Positions 7,933 through 16,668 of a stretch of DNA of 64,000 nt are shown here, in pieces; the stretch's first letter is position 1, and each line of letters begins with the position of its first letter. Made by a program: the position numbers and the translations under genes. Source of the DNA: UBA5448 sp045536965 (GTDB taxonomy: Bacteria > Bacillota > Clostridia > Oscillospirales > SIG627). The notes under the pieces are model-generated. The model worked only from the letters and a program-made list of their open reading frames with translations. It made no database searches and was not told where the DNA came from. Location of the stretch: the NCBI GenBank assembly GCA_045536965.1, contig JAZSON010000019.1, forward strand, positions 1 through 64,000. The letters are read 5' to 3'.

Positions 7933-9576
7933 ATGATAGAATTTCACTTGCAATCCGCTTTGGAAAAAGTTTTTGTGACCAAAAATGAATTCAAATCCGA
8001 ATACATTGCCGCCACTGCTTTGCGCGGAGAAGAATTTTCTTTTCAAATTGCCTTTAAATCAACTGAAATCCGCCTGCGCGAATGCAAGGTAGAGGTTGTA
8101 TCCGATCTGAAAAAACATATCTCGCTCTTCCGCGTGGATAACGTACCCGCCCTCAACCCCATCAACACCGATGCGCAAGATGATAATTATTTGACCAAAG
8201 AACCCGGATTGATCCCCGATGTTCTTTCTCCCCTCGCGCCCGCCGACCCCATTTTCGCCTACCCCTACGCTTGGTGTTCGCTTTGGGTTACCGTTAAGAT
8301 TCCAAAAACCGCACGCAAGGGCAAACATAAAATCCGCCTTGTCTTTGAAAACACAGATTTTTCCTACCGCGAAGAAAAAGTGTTTACCTTGACCGTCATT
8401 TCTGCGGTCCTGCCCAAACAAAAGACCATTGTGACCCAATGGTTTCACTGCGACGGCATTGCACAGTATTATAATCAAAAAATGTTTTCTCCTCAAAATT
8501 GGAAATATATTGAAAACTTTATAAAAACAGCGACCGAGCATGGCATCAACATGATCCTGACCCCTATATTCACTCCAGCATTGGACACAAAAATAGGTCA
8601 TGAGCGCGCCACTTGCCAGCTTGTGGGCATCACAAAGAACACCGACAACACATATTCTTTTGATTATACACTCCTTGACCGCTGGGTTCGCTTGTGCTTA
8701 AAGCACGGGGTCGAATACTTCGAAATGGCCCATCTTTTCTCCCAATGGGGCGCCGCCTGCGCTCCCAAGATCATGGCAACCTATGAAGGGAACTATCAGC
8801 GTATTTTCGGTTGGGATACCGCATCGGATTCTGATGAGTACCTCGGATTTTTAGACGCTTTCCTCCCCTCTCTTTGCGATCATCTCAAACAACTCGGTAT
8901 CGATGAAAAGGTGTATTTCCATTTGTCGGACGAACCCCACATCGAACATTTGGAGCGTTTTTTGCGTCTTAAAAAACACACCTCGCCCCTGCTTGAAGGT
9001 TTTAAGACCATGGATGCTTTATCCAACATTGAGTTTTTCAAGGATGGTGTCGTATCCACCCCCGTTCCCGCTCTCAACCATATCGATCCCTTTCTCGAGT
9101 CAAAGGTGTCCAATCTTTGGACATATTACTGCTGCAGCCAATCGGTAGATGTATCCAACCGCTTCTTGGCCATGCCGTCTGCCCGCAACCGTGTACTGGG
9201 TGCGCAGTTATATAAATTTGACATTGTCGGATTTTTGCAATGGGGCTATAATTTCTACAATTCCCGCCTTTCCGTTCACCCCGTCAATCCCTATCTGGTT
9301 ACCGACTGCATGGGCGCTTTCCCCGCGGGAGATCCCTTTTCGGTTTACCCCGCCGCCGACGGAACAGCCATCCCCTCCCTTCGCATCAAAGTCTTTTTCT
9401 ACGGATTACAGGATTTACGCGCCCTTTCTCTGTTAGAGGAATTTGAAGGCAAGGAAGCCGTCATCAAACTTTTGGAAGAATATGGTATCATTTCTTTCAC
9501 CGACTATCCCAAAACAAGCGAGGCGATTCTCTCCCTGCGAGAAGAAATCAACCGCCGCATCGCCTCTCATATCTGA
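7933..9576 (+). CDS. DUF4091/GH123-like glycoside hydrolase
   Basis: A 547-residue protein with an N-terminal beta-sandwich (about residues 1-165) and a barrel-like domain. The pair D333-E334 in LSDEPH matches the Asp-Glu catalytic pair of the GH123 beta-N-acetylgalactosaminidase family. The C-terminal part with GFLQWGYNFYNSR and FFYGLQDLRALSLLEEF is typical of DUF4091. No signal peptide is seen, so it would act in the cytoplasm. Start 7933 follows AAAGGAG at about 9 bases, rather than the ATG at 7885. It follows the DUF4330 pair and ends at a strong terminator. The exact sugar substrate is not predictable; GalNAc-containing glycans are one possibility. Confidence 0.72.
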   Translation: MIEFHLQSALEKVFVTKNEFKSEYIAATALRGEEFSFQIAFKSTEIRLRECKVEVVSDLKKHISLFRVDNVPALNPINTDAQDDNYLTKEPGLIPDVLSPLAPADPIFAYPYAWCSLWVTVKIPKTARKGKHKIRLVFENTDFSYREEKVFTLTVISAVLPKQKTIVTQWFHCDGIAQYYNQKMFSPQNWKYIENFIKTATEHGINMILTPIFTPALDTKIGHERATCQLVGITKNTDNTYSFDYTLLDRWVRLCLKHGVEYFEMAHLFSQWGAACAPKIMATYEGNYQRIFGWDTASDSDEYLGFLDAFLPSLCDHLKQLGIDEKVYFHLSDEPHIEHLERFLRLKKHTSPLLEGFKTMDALSNIEFFKDGVVSTPVPALNHIDPFLESKVSNLWTYYCCSQSVDVSNRFLAMPSARNRVLGAQLYKFDIVGFLQWGYNFYNSRLSVHPVNPYLVTDCMGAFPAGDPFSVYPAADGTAIPSLRIKVFFYGLQDLRALSLLEEFEGKEAVIKLLEEYGIISFTDYPKTSEAILSLREEINRRIASHI

Positions 9577-9590
9577 CACTAAACAAATAA

Positions 9591-9613
9591 CCTGCCTCAG
9601 AGGCAGGTTTTTT
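9591..9613 (+). terminator. Rho-independent terminator after the DUF4091 gene
   Basis: Stem CCTGCCT/AGGCAGG with the loop CAG, followed by a run of six T. It lies between convergent genes. Confidence 0.85.
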
Positions 9614-9630
9614 ATCATTTATTTGATTTT

Positions 9631-11043
9631 TTATTGTACGATGTTTTGAATCCATATTCCCGATTTCACAAGACAAAATGCGATGAAAGCCTTGATGACC
9701 TCAACCAGCTGCACACAAAGGAAAATCGGAACAATCGGCAACGATGTAAAGGTTGCCAGTAAATAAGCAATGGGAAAAGCCACACACCACACAAACCCCA
9801 CATCAAACGTAAAAGTAAGCATGGTTTTGCCACCTGAGCGCATGGCAAAATAACTGCCGTGCATCATAGCAATAAAAGGCATCATGCAGGAAACCACATA
9901 TAAAAGTTTGGTCGCCATGCTTTTTACCTCGTCACTCGTTTCATAAATAAGCGGCACATAGGGGGCAACCAGTGCCATGATCCCGCCCAAAATCGTGCAA
10001 AGCGTTACCGAAAGAGTTAACAACCGCCATACCGAAACACGCGCTTCTTGGATTTTATTTGCGCCGAGCAGATGCCCGATAAAGATACCGATAGCACTTC
10101 CCATGGAGATCATGACAACATTGAACAGGTTGTTTACCGTACCCGAAATATTGGTCGCCGCAACAACGTCCAAGCCTCGTTTGGCATAACAAAGCATAAT
10201 GGCCGCCATGCCGCTTGACCACAATATCTCATTGACCATAACCGGTGTCCCTCTTCTGACGATGCCAAGCGCCAACTCTTTGGGAACCTTAATCGATTTA
10301 TAAGCGCCCTTGATAAAAGGGCATTTGTGTGATTGTGTATGTACATAAGTGATGATGATACCCGCCTCAACAAAACGGGAAACCACCGTAGCAATCGCGG
10401 CACCCGCCGTCCCCAAAGGAGCAAACGGCAAGAAGGAGAAGCCTTCGTTACCGAAAATAAAGACATAGTTTAAGAACAAGTTGACCAGAATGGCCGACAC
10501 ACTGGCAATCATGGGCACCTTGGTTTTCCCCATTTCGGAAAGCGTGCTGCCATAGACTTGGGAGAGGGCGAATGCAGGAATACCGATGAGCATGATGTCA
10601 AGATACTCGATTGCAAATCCCATCGTGCTTGCCGCATCTTGCGCCGAGGTGTCATCGGCCAAATACATAGAAATAAGAGATTCGGAAAAACCGAGAAACA
10701 CCACAAAAGCCACCGTCAAGCAGAAAAAGCCAATATAAAGCTTTGCCCTGAAACAGTTCCGAACACCCCGCACATCACCGAGGCCGACATATTGGGCGGA
10801 AAAAATGCCTGCGCCCGAATAGCCGCCGAAAATAGCCAGATAAAATACGGTAAGGAGTTGGTTGACAATGGCAACGGCCGACATTTGCAGGGTGCCGATC
10901 GTACCGACCATAATATTATCCAGAAGACTGACTATATTGGTAATGGCATTTTGAATGACAAGGGGCAGCAATATGGCAAATACCCGAGCATAAAACGCCT
11001 TATCGCCCATGGTATAATATTTCGCCTTTTGTAAAACAGTCAT
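9631..11043 (-). CDS. MATE-family efflux transporter
   Basis: A 470-residue integral membrane protein with about 12 hydrophobic helices in two similar halves, as in MATE (NorM/DinF) transporters that export drugs or metabolites using Na+ or H+. Typical features are LPLVIQNAITNIVSLLDNIMVG near the N-terminus and the corresponding second-half segment with VMVNEILWSSGMAAI. Start 11043 (MTVLQK) was chosen because AAAGGG lies about 8 bases upstream; an upstream in-frame ATG at 11091 would place its first codons within the pcrA terminator. It follows pcrA on the same strand. Substrate unknown. Confidence 0.9.
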   Translation of the reverse strand: MTVLQKAKYYTMGDKAFYARVFAILLPLVIQNAITNIVSLLDNIMVGTIGTLQMSAVAIVNQLLTVFYLAIFGGYSGAGIFSAQYVGLGDVRGVRNCFRAKLYIGFFCLTVAFVVFLGFSESLISMYLADDTSAQDAASTMGFAIEYLDIMLIGIPAFALSQVYGSTLSEMGKTKVPMIASVSAILVNLFLNYVFIFGNEGFSFLPFAPLGTAGAAIATVVSRFVEAGIIITYVHTQSHKCPFIKGAYKSIKVPKELALGIVRRGTPVMVNEILWSSGMAAIMLCYAKRGLDVVAATNISGTVNNLFNVVMISMGSAIGIFIGHLLGANKIQEARVSVWRLLTLSVTLCTILGGIMALVAPYVPLIYETSDEVKSMATKLLYVVSCMMPFIAMMHGSYFAMRSGGKTMLTFTFDVGFVWCVAFPIAYLLATFTSLPIVPIFLCVQLVEVIKAFIAFCLVKSGIWIQNIVQ

Positions 11044-11069
11044 AGTTAAAACCCTTTTTATAATTTTGG

Positions 11070-11108
11070 AAAAAAGACAGGCGGTTTGCATATTGGTGCA
11101 ACCCGCCT
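11070..11108 (-). terminator. Terminator after pcrA
   Basis: On the minus strand AGGCGGGTTGCA pairs with TGCAAACCGCCT (one mismatch) and is followed by a T-run at 11077-11071. The following MATE gene would then need readthrough or a weak promoter of its own. Confidence 0.65.
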
Positions 11109-11119
11109 ACACTTTACGT

Positions 11120-13507
11120 TCATTCGGATTTTTCGGGATGGCGCAGTTTGGCGTAGGTTCCCATCATTTTCTTGGTGCCCACCTTTTCAAAGGTTACTTC
11201 ATACAAGGTATCACCCGCCAGTTTCTTGACAGACTTGATCACGCCGAGGCCGAAGATATCATGCAGTACCTCTTCGCCCACCTGAAAACCATGCGGGTTG
11301 TGTTTGCGCAAAAATTCTTCTTCACGCTCGGCATTTCTCTTTTTGGTGATTTCCTCAATCGCCTTGCTTGCAGCCGCTTGATAATCGGTGCCGCCCAAGC
11401 TGATACGCTTATACATACTCGCTGTGGTGCAGTCAATCAATTCCTGCGGCAATTCTTCCACAAAACGAGAAACACGATTGCTGGAAGTGCGTCCGTAAAT
11501 CAGACGCTCACGGGTATAGGTCAAAATAAGCTGCCGTTTTGCACGGGTCACAGCAACATAGGCAAGCCGTCTTTCCTCTTCGATCTCTTCGTCGCTCAGT
11601 TGAGAAAGCACCGAGGGGAAAACATTTTCTTCCATTCCCGGCAAAAAGACCACGGGGAATTCAAGTCCTTTGGAGCTATGCATGGTCATCAAAACCACAG
11701 CACCTGCCTCGGGATCATAATTGTCAATATCGGCCACAAGCGCATTTTCTTCCAAATAGTCAGCCAAGGTTGCATCGGGATTGCTTTCCGAAAAGGCCAC
11801 CGCGTTGGAAACCAACTCGTTGACATTGGCGATGCGGTCTTTTTCATCCTCGGTAGAACGAAGGAGCATATCCATGTAGCCGCTTCTTTCAATCACGGCG
11901 GTAAAGAGGGCAGGCAACGCTTCGTTTTTCGCTACCTCCTGCAATTCTGTGATCAATTCATAAAAGGCAACCAGTTTGGATGCCGTTTTGGAAAGTTCCG
12001 GATAAGAGGCGGCGTCGCGAATAATATCGAAAGCGGAGGTGTTATTTGTTGCGGCAAGACGCATCACTGTTTCAATCGTCACCGCACCGATATTTCTCTT
12101 GGGAAGATTGATAATTCTTTCCAACCGCACCATGTCACGCGGGTTATTTACGACCGCCAAATATGCATGGATGTCTTTAATTTCCCTTCTGTCGTTAAAG
12201 CGCGTTCCGCCGAGCAATCGATGGGGCAGAGCACTGCGGGTGAATACGTTTTCGAGTACATTGGACTGGGCGTTGGAACGGTAAAGGACGGCAAAATCGT
12301 TGTAGCTATATCCATCATCTCTTACCATACGCTGAATGGTATCGGCCAGATAACGGGCTTCCATTTCCTGATTTTCCAGTTCTCGCAAAACAATTTTATC
12401 GCCGTGATCGCCTGCAGTCCAAAGTTTTTTTCCTTTACGCCCTCTGTTGTGGGCAATAAGTCCGTTGGCGGCGTTCAAAATGGTTGCGGTGGAACGATAG
12501 TTCTGCTCAAGAAGCACAGTCACGGCATCGGGATACTGCTTGTCAAAGCTCAAAATATTTTCAACCGTTGCGCCGCGGAATTTATAAATACTTTGATCGT
12601 CATCTCCCACGACCATAATGTTCTTATATCCGTCGCCCAAAAGGCGCAAGAGAACAAATTGCGCGTAGTTGGTATCCTGATACTCGTCAACCAAAATGTA
12701 CTGAAATTGCTTGCGGCACATTTCTCTGACCTCATCGCATTCTTGCAAAATCCGAATGGTCAAAACGATGATATCGTCAAAATCAAGCGCATTGGCCTCT
12801 GAAAGACGCTTTTGGTACAGACGATAGAGCTGCGCCATTTTCTGTTTTTTGAAATCTTCTCCCGCCTCAGCCTCCATGTCTTCTACGCTGCAAAGACGGT
12901 TTTTATATCCCGAAATGACATGCAACACACTGCGAGGCACGAAAACCTTTTGATCCAGCTCCAGATCGCTGATGCAGTCGGTGATCACTTTTTTGCTGTC
13001 TTCGGTGTCATAGATGGTGAATTGAGAATCAAAGCCGATACGCTGAATATAACGGTGAAGCAAACGAACGCAGACAGAATGGAAGGTGCCTGACCAAATA
13101 TCGGCGGCAGATTCTCCCAGCTCCGCTTTCAAGCGTTCTTTCATTTCGTTGGCCGCTTTTTTGGTAAAGGTGATCGACAAAATACCCGAAGGAGGACAGG
13201 GATCGACGGCAAATTGCTTGAGTACGGGAAGCAATCCTTCAGGCGGACAATCCTTTGCCGTCTTTGCAAATTGTTCCAGCGCTTCGATCTGCCCCGAAGA
13301 AAGGGCAGGAGCCGTCCCGCGCAAAGCATCTCCAAAGCGGATAATATGGGCGATACGCTTGACAAGCACCGTTGTTTTGCCGCTACCTGCACCCGCAAGG
13401 ACAAGCAACGGACCGCGCACCGTCGTAACCGCTTTGCGCTGCATATCGTTTAAGTTTTTATAATAGGCATCAAATAAAGCCTGCCTTACAGCATCCAATC
13501 TCTCCAA
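11120..13507 (-). CDS. pcrA: ATP-dependent DNA helicase PcrA (UvrD/Rep family)
   Basis: A superfamily 1A 3'-5' helicase for DNA repair, rolling-circle replication and clearing proteins from DNA. Motifs run in order: LNDMQRKAV (Q motif), LAGAGSGKTTVL (Walker A), FDDIIVLT, LVDEYQDTN (Walker B), VGDDDQSIYKFRGA, QNYRST, MTMHSSKGLEF and YVAVTRAKRQL. The C-terminal tail with EVLHDIFGLGVI resembles the PcrA Tudor-like region that binds RNA polymerase. The 795-residue length is slightly above the usual 720-750 because of an insertion near residues 60-90. Start TTG 13507 is 6 bases from GGAGG; the TTG at 13513 directly abuts that site. Confidence 0.94.
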   Translation of the reverse strand: MERLDAVRQALFDAYYKNLNDMQRKAVTTVRGPLLVLAGAGSGKTTVLVKRIAHIIRFGDALRGTAPALSSGQIEALEQFAKTAKDCPPEGLLPVLKQFAVDPCPPSGILSITFTKKAANEMKERLKAELGESAADIWSGTFHSVCVRLLHRYIQRIGFDSQFTIYDTEDSKKVITDCISDLELDQKVFVPRSVLHVISGYKNRLCSVEDMEAEAGEDFKKQKMAQLYRLYQKRLSEANALDFDDIIVLTIRILQECDEVREMCRKQFQYILVDEYQDTNYAQFVLLRLLGDGYKNIMVVGDDDQSIYKFRGATVENILSFDKQYPDAVTVLLEQNYRSTATILNAANGLIAHNRGRKGKKLWTAGDHGDKIVLRELENQEMEARYLADTIQRMVRDDGYSYNDFAVLYRSNAQSNVLENVFTRSALPHRLLGGTRFNDRREIKDIHAYLAVVNNPRDMVRLERIINLPKRNIGAVTIETVMRLAATNNTSAFDIIRDAASYPELSKTASKLVAFYELITELQEVAKNEALPALFTAVIERSGYMDMLLRSTEDEKDRIANVNELVSNAVAFSESNPDATLADYLEENALVADIDNYDPEAGAVVLMTMHSSKGLEFPVVFLPGMEENVFPSVLSQLSDEEIEEERRLAYVAVTRAKRQLILTYTRERLIYGRTSSNRVSRFVEELPQELIDCTTASMYKRISLGGTDYQAAASKAIEEITKKRNAEREEEFLRKHNPHGFQVGEEVLHDIFGLGVIKSVKKLAGDTLYEVTFEKVGTKKMMGTYAKLRHPEKSE

Positions 13508-13564
13508 AGCCAACCTCCGTCATTTTGGAAACGTTCGTGGTAACAACTACCATTTTCGGCTTAT

Positions 13565-13593
13565 ATTATACTCTTTTTTTGTCATTTTGTAAA
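13565..13593 (-). promoter_or_regulatory. pcrA promoter
   Basis: On the minus strand TTTACA (13588-13593) and TATAAT (13565-13570) are 17 bases apart, about 55 bases before the pcrA start. Confidence 0.75.
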
Positions 13594-13675
13594 GAGGGAA
13601 GTCGACGGTTTATAGCAATATACATGCATGTTTTTTATCTATCCGACACAATTTGTTTATTTTTTTGATTTCGGC

Positions 13676-13704
13676 TTGACAGTATATGAAAACAGTGATA
13701 AAAT
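13676..13704 (+). promoter_or_regulatory. Promoter for the Gfo/Idh/MocA gene
   Basis: TTGACA (13676-13681) and TAAAAT (13699-13704) are 17 bases apart, about 45 bases before the ATG at 13748. Confidence 0.8.
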
Positions 13705-13747
13705 TTACTTAAATTATCATTAAAAAAGCATGAAAAGGAGCAAAACC

Positions 13748-14833
13748 ATGAAAAAAATGCGCATTGCCATTATCGGCCAAGGCCGAAGCGGTCGCAACAT
13801 TCACGGCAAATACTTCCACACCGAACAAGCGAAAGAAAAAATTGAAGTGGTTGCCATCGTTGAAATGAGAGAAGACCGCAGAGAACTCGCCAAAAAAGAA
13901 TGGGACTGCGATGTCTACGACGATTACCGCAAGTTGTTCGGCAGAACCGACATTGATTTGGTCGTGAACGCCTCTTACAGCCATATGCATGTGCCGATCT
14001 CCATTGATTTGATGGAACACGGCTTCAATGTTGTTTCCGAAAAACCGATCACCAACAATCTCAAAGATATGGATGCCGTCATGGAATGCCAGAAGAGAAC
14101 CGGCAAATACTTCAACATCTTCCAGCAATCCCGTCTTGCTCCTTATTTTACCGAAATTAAAAAAGTGCTCGCATCGGGCGTTCTGGGCGAAATTCAGGAC
14201 ATCCACGCCAACTTCAGCGGTTTTTCCCGTCGTTGGGACTGGCAGACCCTGCAATGCTACTGCGCAGGTAACCTCGTCAACACCGGCCCTCACCCCATGG
14301 ATCAGGTGCTCAACCTGATGGATGCTTACGACATCATGCCCGCTATCACCTCCCGTCTTGCCGCTGTGAACGTAGCAGGCGACGGTGAAAGCTATTCCAA
14401 TGTCGTCATCCAAGCTCCCGGCAAACCCTGGATTCAGGTGACCATTTCTACTTGTGACGCTTACTCTGACTACACCTACAAAATCCAAGGTTCCTGCGGT
14501 ACCCTTTTGGCCACCACCAAAACCGTAAAATACAAATATTTCGATCCCAAAGCAGTTCCCATGCCCGCGCTTGAAAGAGAATCTCTCTCTAAAGACGGCG
14601 AACCCTGCTACTGCTCTGAACCCACTCCCCTGCCTTGGGTAGAAAAAGTCATCGAGTGCACCGGCGATGCCTTTAACACGGCTGTCGGCGGCTACTACGA
14701 TATGACCTACAATGCCATTTTCAATGGTGTTGAGCCCGAAATCCAACCCTATCAAGTTCGTCAGCAGGTTGCCATTGAAGAACAGATCTACAAAGACAAC
14801 GCCGCTGCTCTTCCCAGAAAATACGAGCTTTAA
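13748..14833 (+). CDS. Gfo/Idh/MocA-family oxidoreductase
   Basis: A predicted NAD(P)-dependent dehydrogenase of 361 residues acting on a sugar, inositol or related polyol. The N-terminal Rossmann fold begins IAIIGQGRSGRNIHGKYF. The segment VVSEKPITNNLKDMDAVM carries the family's EKP motif, whose lysine is catalytic, and NTGPHPMDQVLNL matches the GxHxxD catalytic motif. GGAG lies 7 bases before the ATG. The gene is a single transcription unit with its own promoter and a strong terminator, so context gives no substrate. Clean Shine-Dalgarno and terminator signals suggest good expression. Confidence 0.9.
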   Translation: MKKMRIAIIGQGRSGRNIHGKYFHTEQAKEKIEVVAIVEMREDRRELAKKEWDCDVYDDYRKLFGRTDIDLVVNASYSHMHVPISIDLMEHGFNVVSEKPITNNLKDMDAVMECQKRTGKYFNIFQQSRLAPYFTEIKKVLASGVLGEIQDIHANFSGFSRRWDWQTLQCYCAGNLVNTGPHPMDQVLNLMDAYDIMPAITSRLAAVNVAGDGESYSNVVIQAPGKPWIQVTISTCDAYSDYTYKIQGSCGTLLATTKTVKYKYFDPKAVPMPALERESLSKDGEPCYCSEPTPLPWVEKVIECTGDAFNTAVGGYYDMTYNAIFNGVEPEIQPYQVRQQVAIEEQIYKDNAAALPRKYEL

Positions 14834-14840
14834 TTTTTCA

Positions 14841-14876
14841 AAAAATGTCTCCCGTAATTTGCGGGAGACATTTTTG
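14841..14876 (+). terminator. Terminator after the oxidoreductase gene
   Basis: Stem ATGTCTCCCG/CGGGAGACAT with the loop TAATTTG, flanked by an A-run and a T-run, so it may act in both directions. Confidence 0.88.
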
Positions 14877-15031
14877 CTTTTACGATCCGATGAAAAGACA
14901 TCCGATTCACCCTCCAATCGGTTAATTGATCAGACAAATCATCTCATTCATTGTATAACCGACCGTCAAGATGATCGAGCAGTAAAAACCTTATGTGATC
15001 AGCTTTTTTATGCAAAAAACACCCCAAATGG

Positions 15032-15060
15032 TTGACGTAATTTAAATTGCATGATAGAAT
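15032..15060 (+). promoter_or_regulatory. Promoter for the TerB/BrxD-like/helicase operon
   Basis: TTGACG (15032-15037) and TAGAAT (15055-15060) are 17 bases apart, 39 bases before the TerB-like start. The stretch 14877-15031 before it holds no gene and no other signal I recognise. No further promoter is visible inside the four-gene unit, where gaps are 3 to 18 bases. Confidence 0.7.
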
Positions 15061-15099
15061 ATATTGATAAGAATAAATCAAGCGGGAGGGAGTGGAAAG

Positions 15100-16662
15100 A
15101 TGACAAAACGCGACGATTTTTGGACCGATGACAAGCTCTTGCCTGCCTCTCGCCGCCGCGATCTCTCGAGCACCGAAATCACATCAAATACCACTTTCCC
15201 CGCTCTCCCAATCACACCGTCCCGCACCATGTATGAAAACGGTCTGTTCCACCCGCTTGAGATGGGTGAGGGGGAAAGCACCATGCTGAATCAAAACAGC
15301 CGTATTCTCATTTCTGCCACCGTAAGCTTTCCGGGATATGAAAAAATGGCTTTTCGCGAGTACCGCAAAAAAGCTTTGACCTCCCACAACACTTCCCCAA
15401 AAGCGGCCGCTCCTTACCGCTCCTTTTACACCGTTATGCCGCGGTATGAATCCCTTGGCAAGGAGCAATTCCACTATTATCTCACTTGGCGCGACAAGGT
15501 CAGGCAGGGGAAATATATTCAGGTCGATTACGGGTATCTGTACCTGTATATTTATGAACTTCTCAATCTAATCGGTGATCTGCCTCCGCAGGATGTCCTT
15601 TCCGCCCTTTTGTCCCTTTGGAAAGCCTATCGCAAGGATTTCCCCATGCTGGATAGGCAACTCGGGGATTGGTTGTTGGATCTGTGCATCCTTTGGAAGC
15701 TTCCTCTTCCCGCGGAAGATATTTTGGATATTTATTGTACCGGCGAACAAAAAACGCTGCCCCTCTCGGTCGTTTGCGGCGTGGTAGACGGATTGCTTTG
15801 CGGAAAAATCCCCCTTACGCCCCCGCGCAAGGAACTGCTCTTAAAGCATTTTTGTTCCTATCATTTCCGTCAAAGCCGCTACTATCGAGAGAACGGTCGC
15901 TTTGCCGAGCGCATGGAAGATCTTATAACAGAGTTGCTTCCCAAAATCATAGCAAGCGGTATTTTGTTGCCGTCTCATTCATCCTCCGCCATGAAACTCA
16001 CGCGCATCGCTTTTTGGGGCACCGTCATTTCGGCTGAAAAACGGCGCGCCATCAAGCTGGAATATTACACCAATTGGGGTGAAGAAACCCTCTCTTCAGC
16101 GCTGGGTGATTGTTTAAAGGTTTTGGATAACGCCCTGCGCACTTCATTCGGCATTCGTTCCCGCCTTTCGGGTATGCATTTGCCCGAAGATATCACCAAA
16201 ATGATTACAAACACGGTGGCAGATGAAGCACCCGTCAAAATCCCCGTCAAAGTCCCCATAAAGCAAAAGAAAGCCGCGGTAGATTTAAAAATTGCGCGCA
16301 ACATGGAAGAATCCGCTTGGGAGACAACCAAACTCTTGACCGCTTATTTGACCGAGGATACCCCCGAAGAAGAAATCATACCCACGATACAGGCGGAAAA
16401 AAAAGCCACTCCCCCCTCTGCCGACAACCGCTTTGCCGTCCTCGACAAAACAGAAGCCAAGGCGCTTTTGCTTTTGGCAAAAAAAGACATCGCGGCATTG
16501 CGACAGCTGGCATTGCAAAATGCACTGTTTCCCGAAGCCCTTGCAGACGCTATCAATGAAAAACTACTCGATTTTTACGGCGAACCCATCTGTGATGCGC
16601 AGGGGGTCTACGACGAATATGCCGATGAAATACTATCATCGGCACCCGATTATGAAAGGTAA
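15100..16662 (+). CDS. TerB-N/TerB-C domain protein
   Basis: A 520-residue soluble protein. Residues about 105-185 contain YRSFYTVMPRYESLG and YYLTWRDKVRQGKY followed by YLYLYIYELLN, the pattern of the TerB-N domain (tyrosine-rich, WR motif, YIYELLN). Residues about 440-515 (AKALLLLAKKDIAAL, ADAINEKLLDFYGEPI, VYDEYADEI) match TerB-C. No enzymatic motif is visible. Comparative genomics places TerB-N/TerB-C proteins beside DNA-processing ATPases and helicases in proposed stress or phage-response systems. Here it is first in an operon with exactly such partners, six bases before the ATPase. It probably acts as a sensor or assembly factor; this role is inference. Confidence 0.8.
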   Translation: MTKRDDFWTDDKLLPASRRRDLSSTEITSNTTFPALPITPSRTMYENGLFHPLEMGEGESTMLNQNSRILISATVSFPGYEKMAFREYRKKALTSHNTSPKAAAPYRSFYTVMPRYESLGKEQFHYYLTWRDKVRQGKYIQVDYGYLYLYIYELLNLIGDLPPQDVLSALLSLWKAYRKDFPMLDRQLGDWLLDLCILWKLPLPAEDILDIYCTGEQKTLPLSVVCGVVDGLLCGKIPLTPPRKELLLKHFCSYHFRQSRYYRENGRFAERMEDLITELLPKIIASGILLPSHSSSAMKLTRIAFWGTVISAEKRRAIKLEYYTNWGEETLSSALGDCLKVLDNALRTSFGIRSRLSGMHLPEDITKMITNTVADEAPVKIPVKVPIKQKKAAVDLKIARNMEESAWETTKLLTAYLTEDTPEEEIIPTIQAEKKATPPSADNRFAVLDKTEAKALLLLAKKDIAALRQLALQNALFPEALADAINEKLLDFYGEPICDAQGVYDEYADEILSSAPDYER

Positions 16663-16668
16663 ACCATC

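Noticed and set aside
11066..12802. Long open frame (578 codons) on the plus strand
   Set aside because: It lies antisense to pcrA, whose motifs are complete; the frame shows no known domain and is a codon-bias shadow.
13709..14917. Open frame (402 codons) on the minus strand
   Set aside because: It is antisense to the Gfo/Idh/MocA gene and crosses its promoter and terminator.
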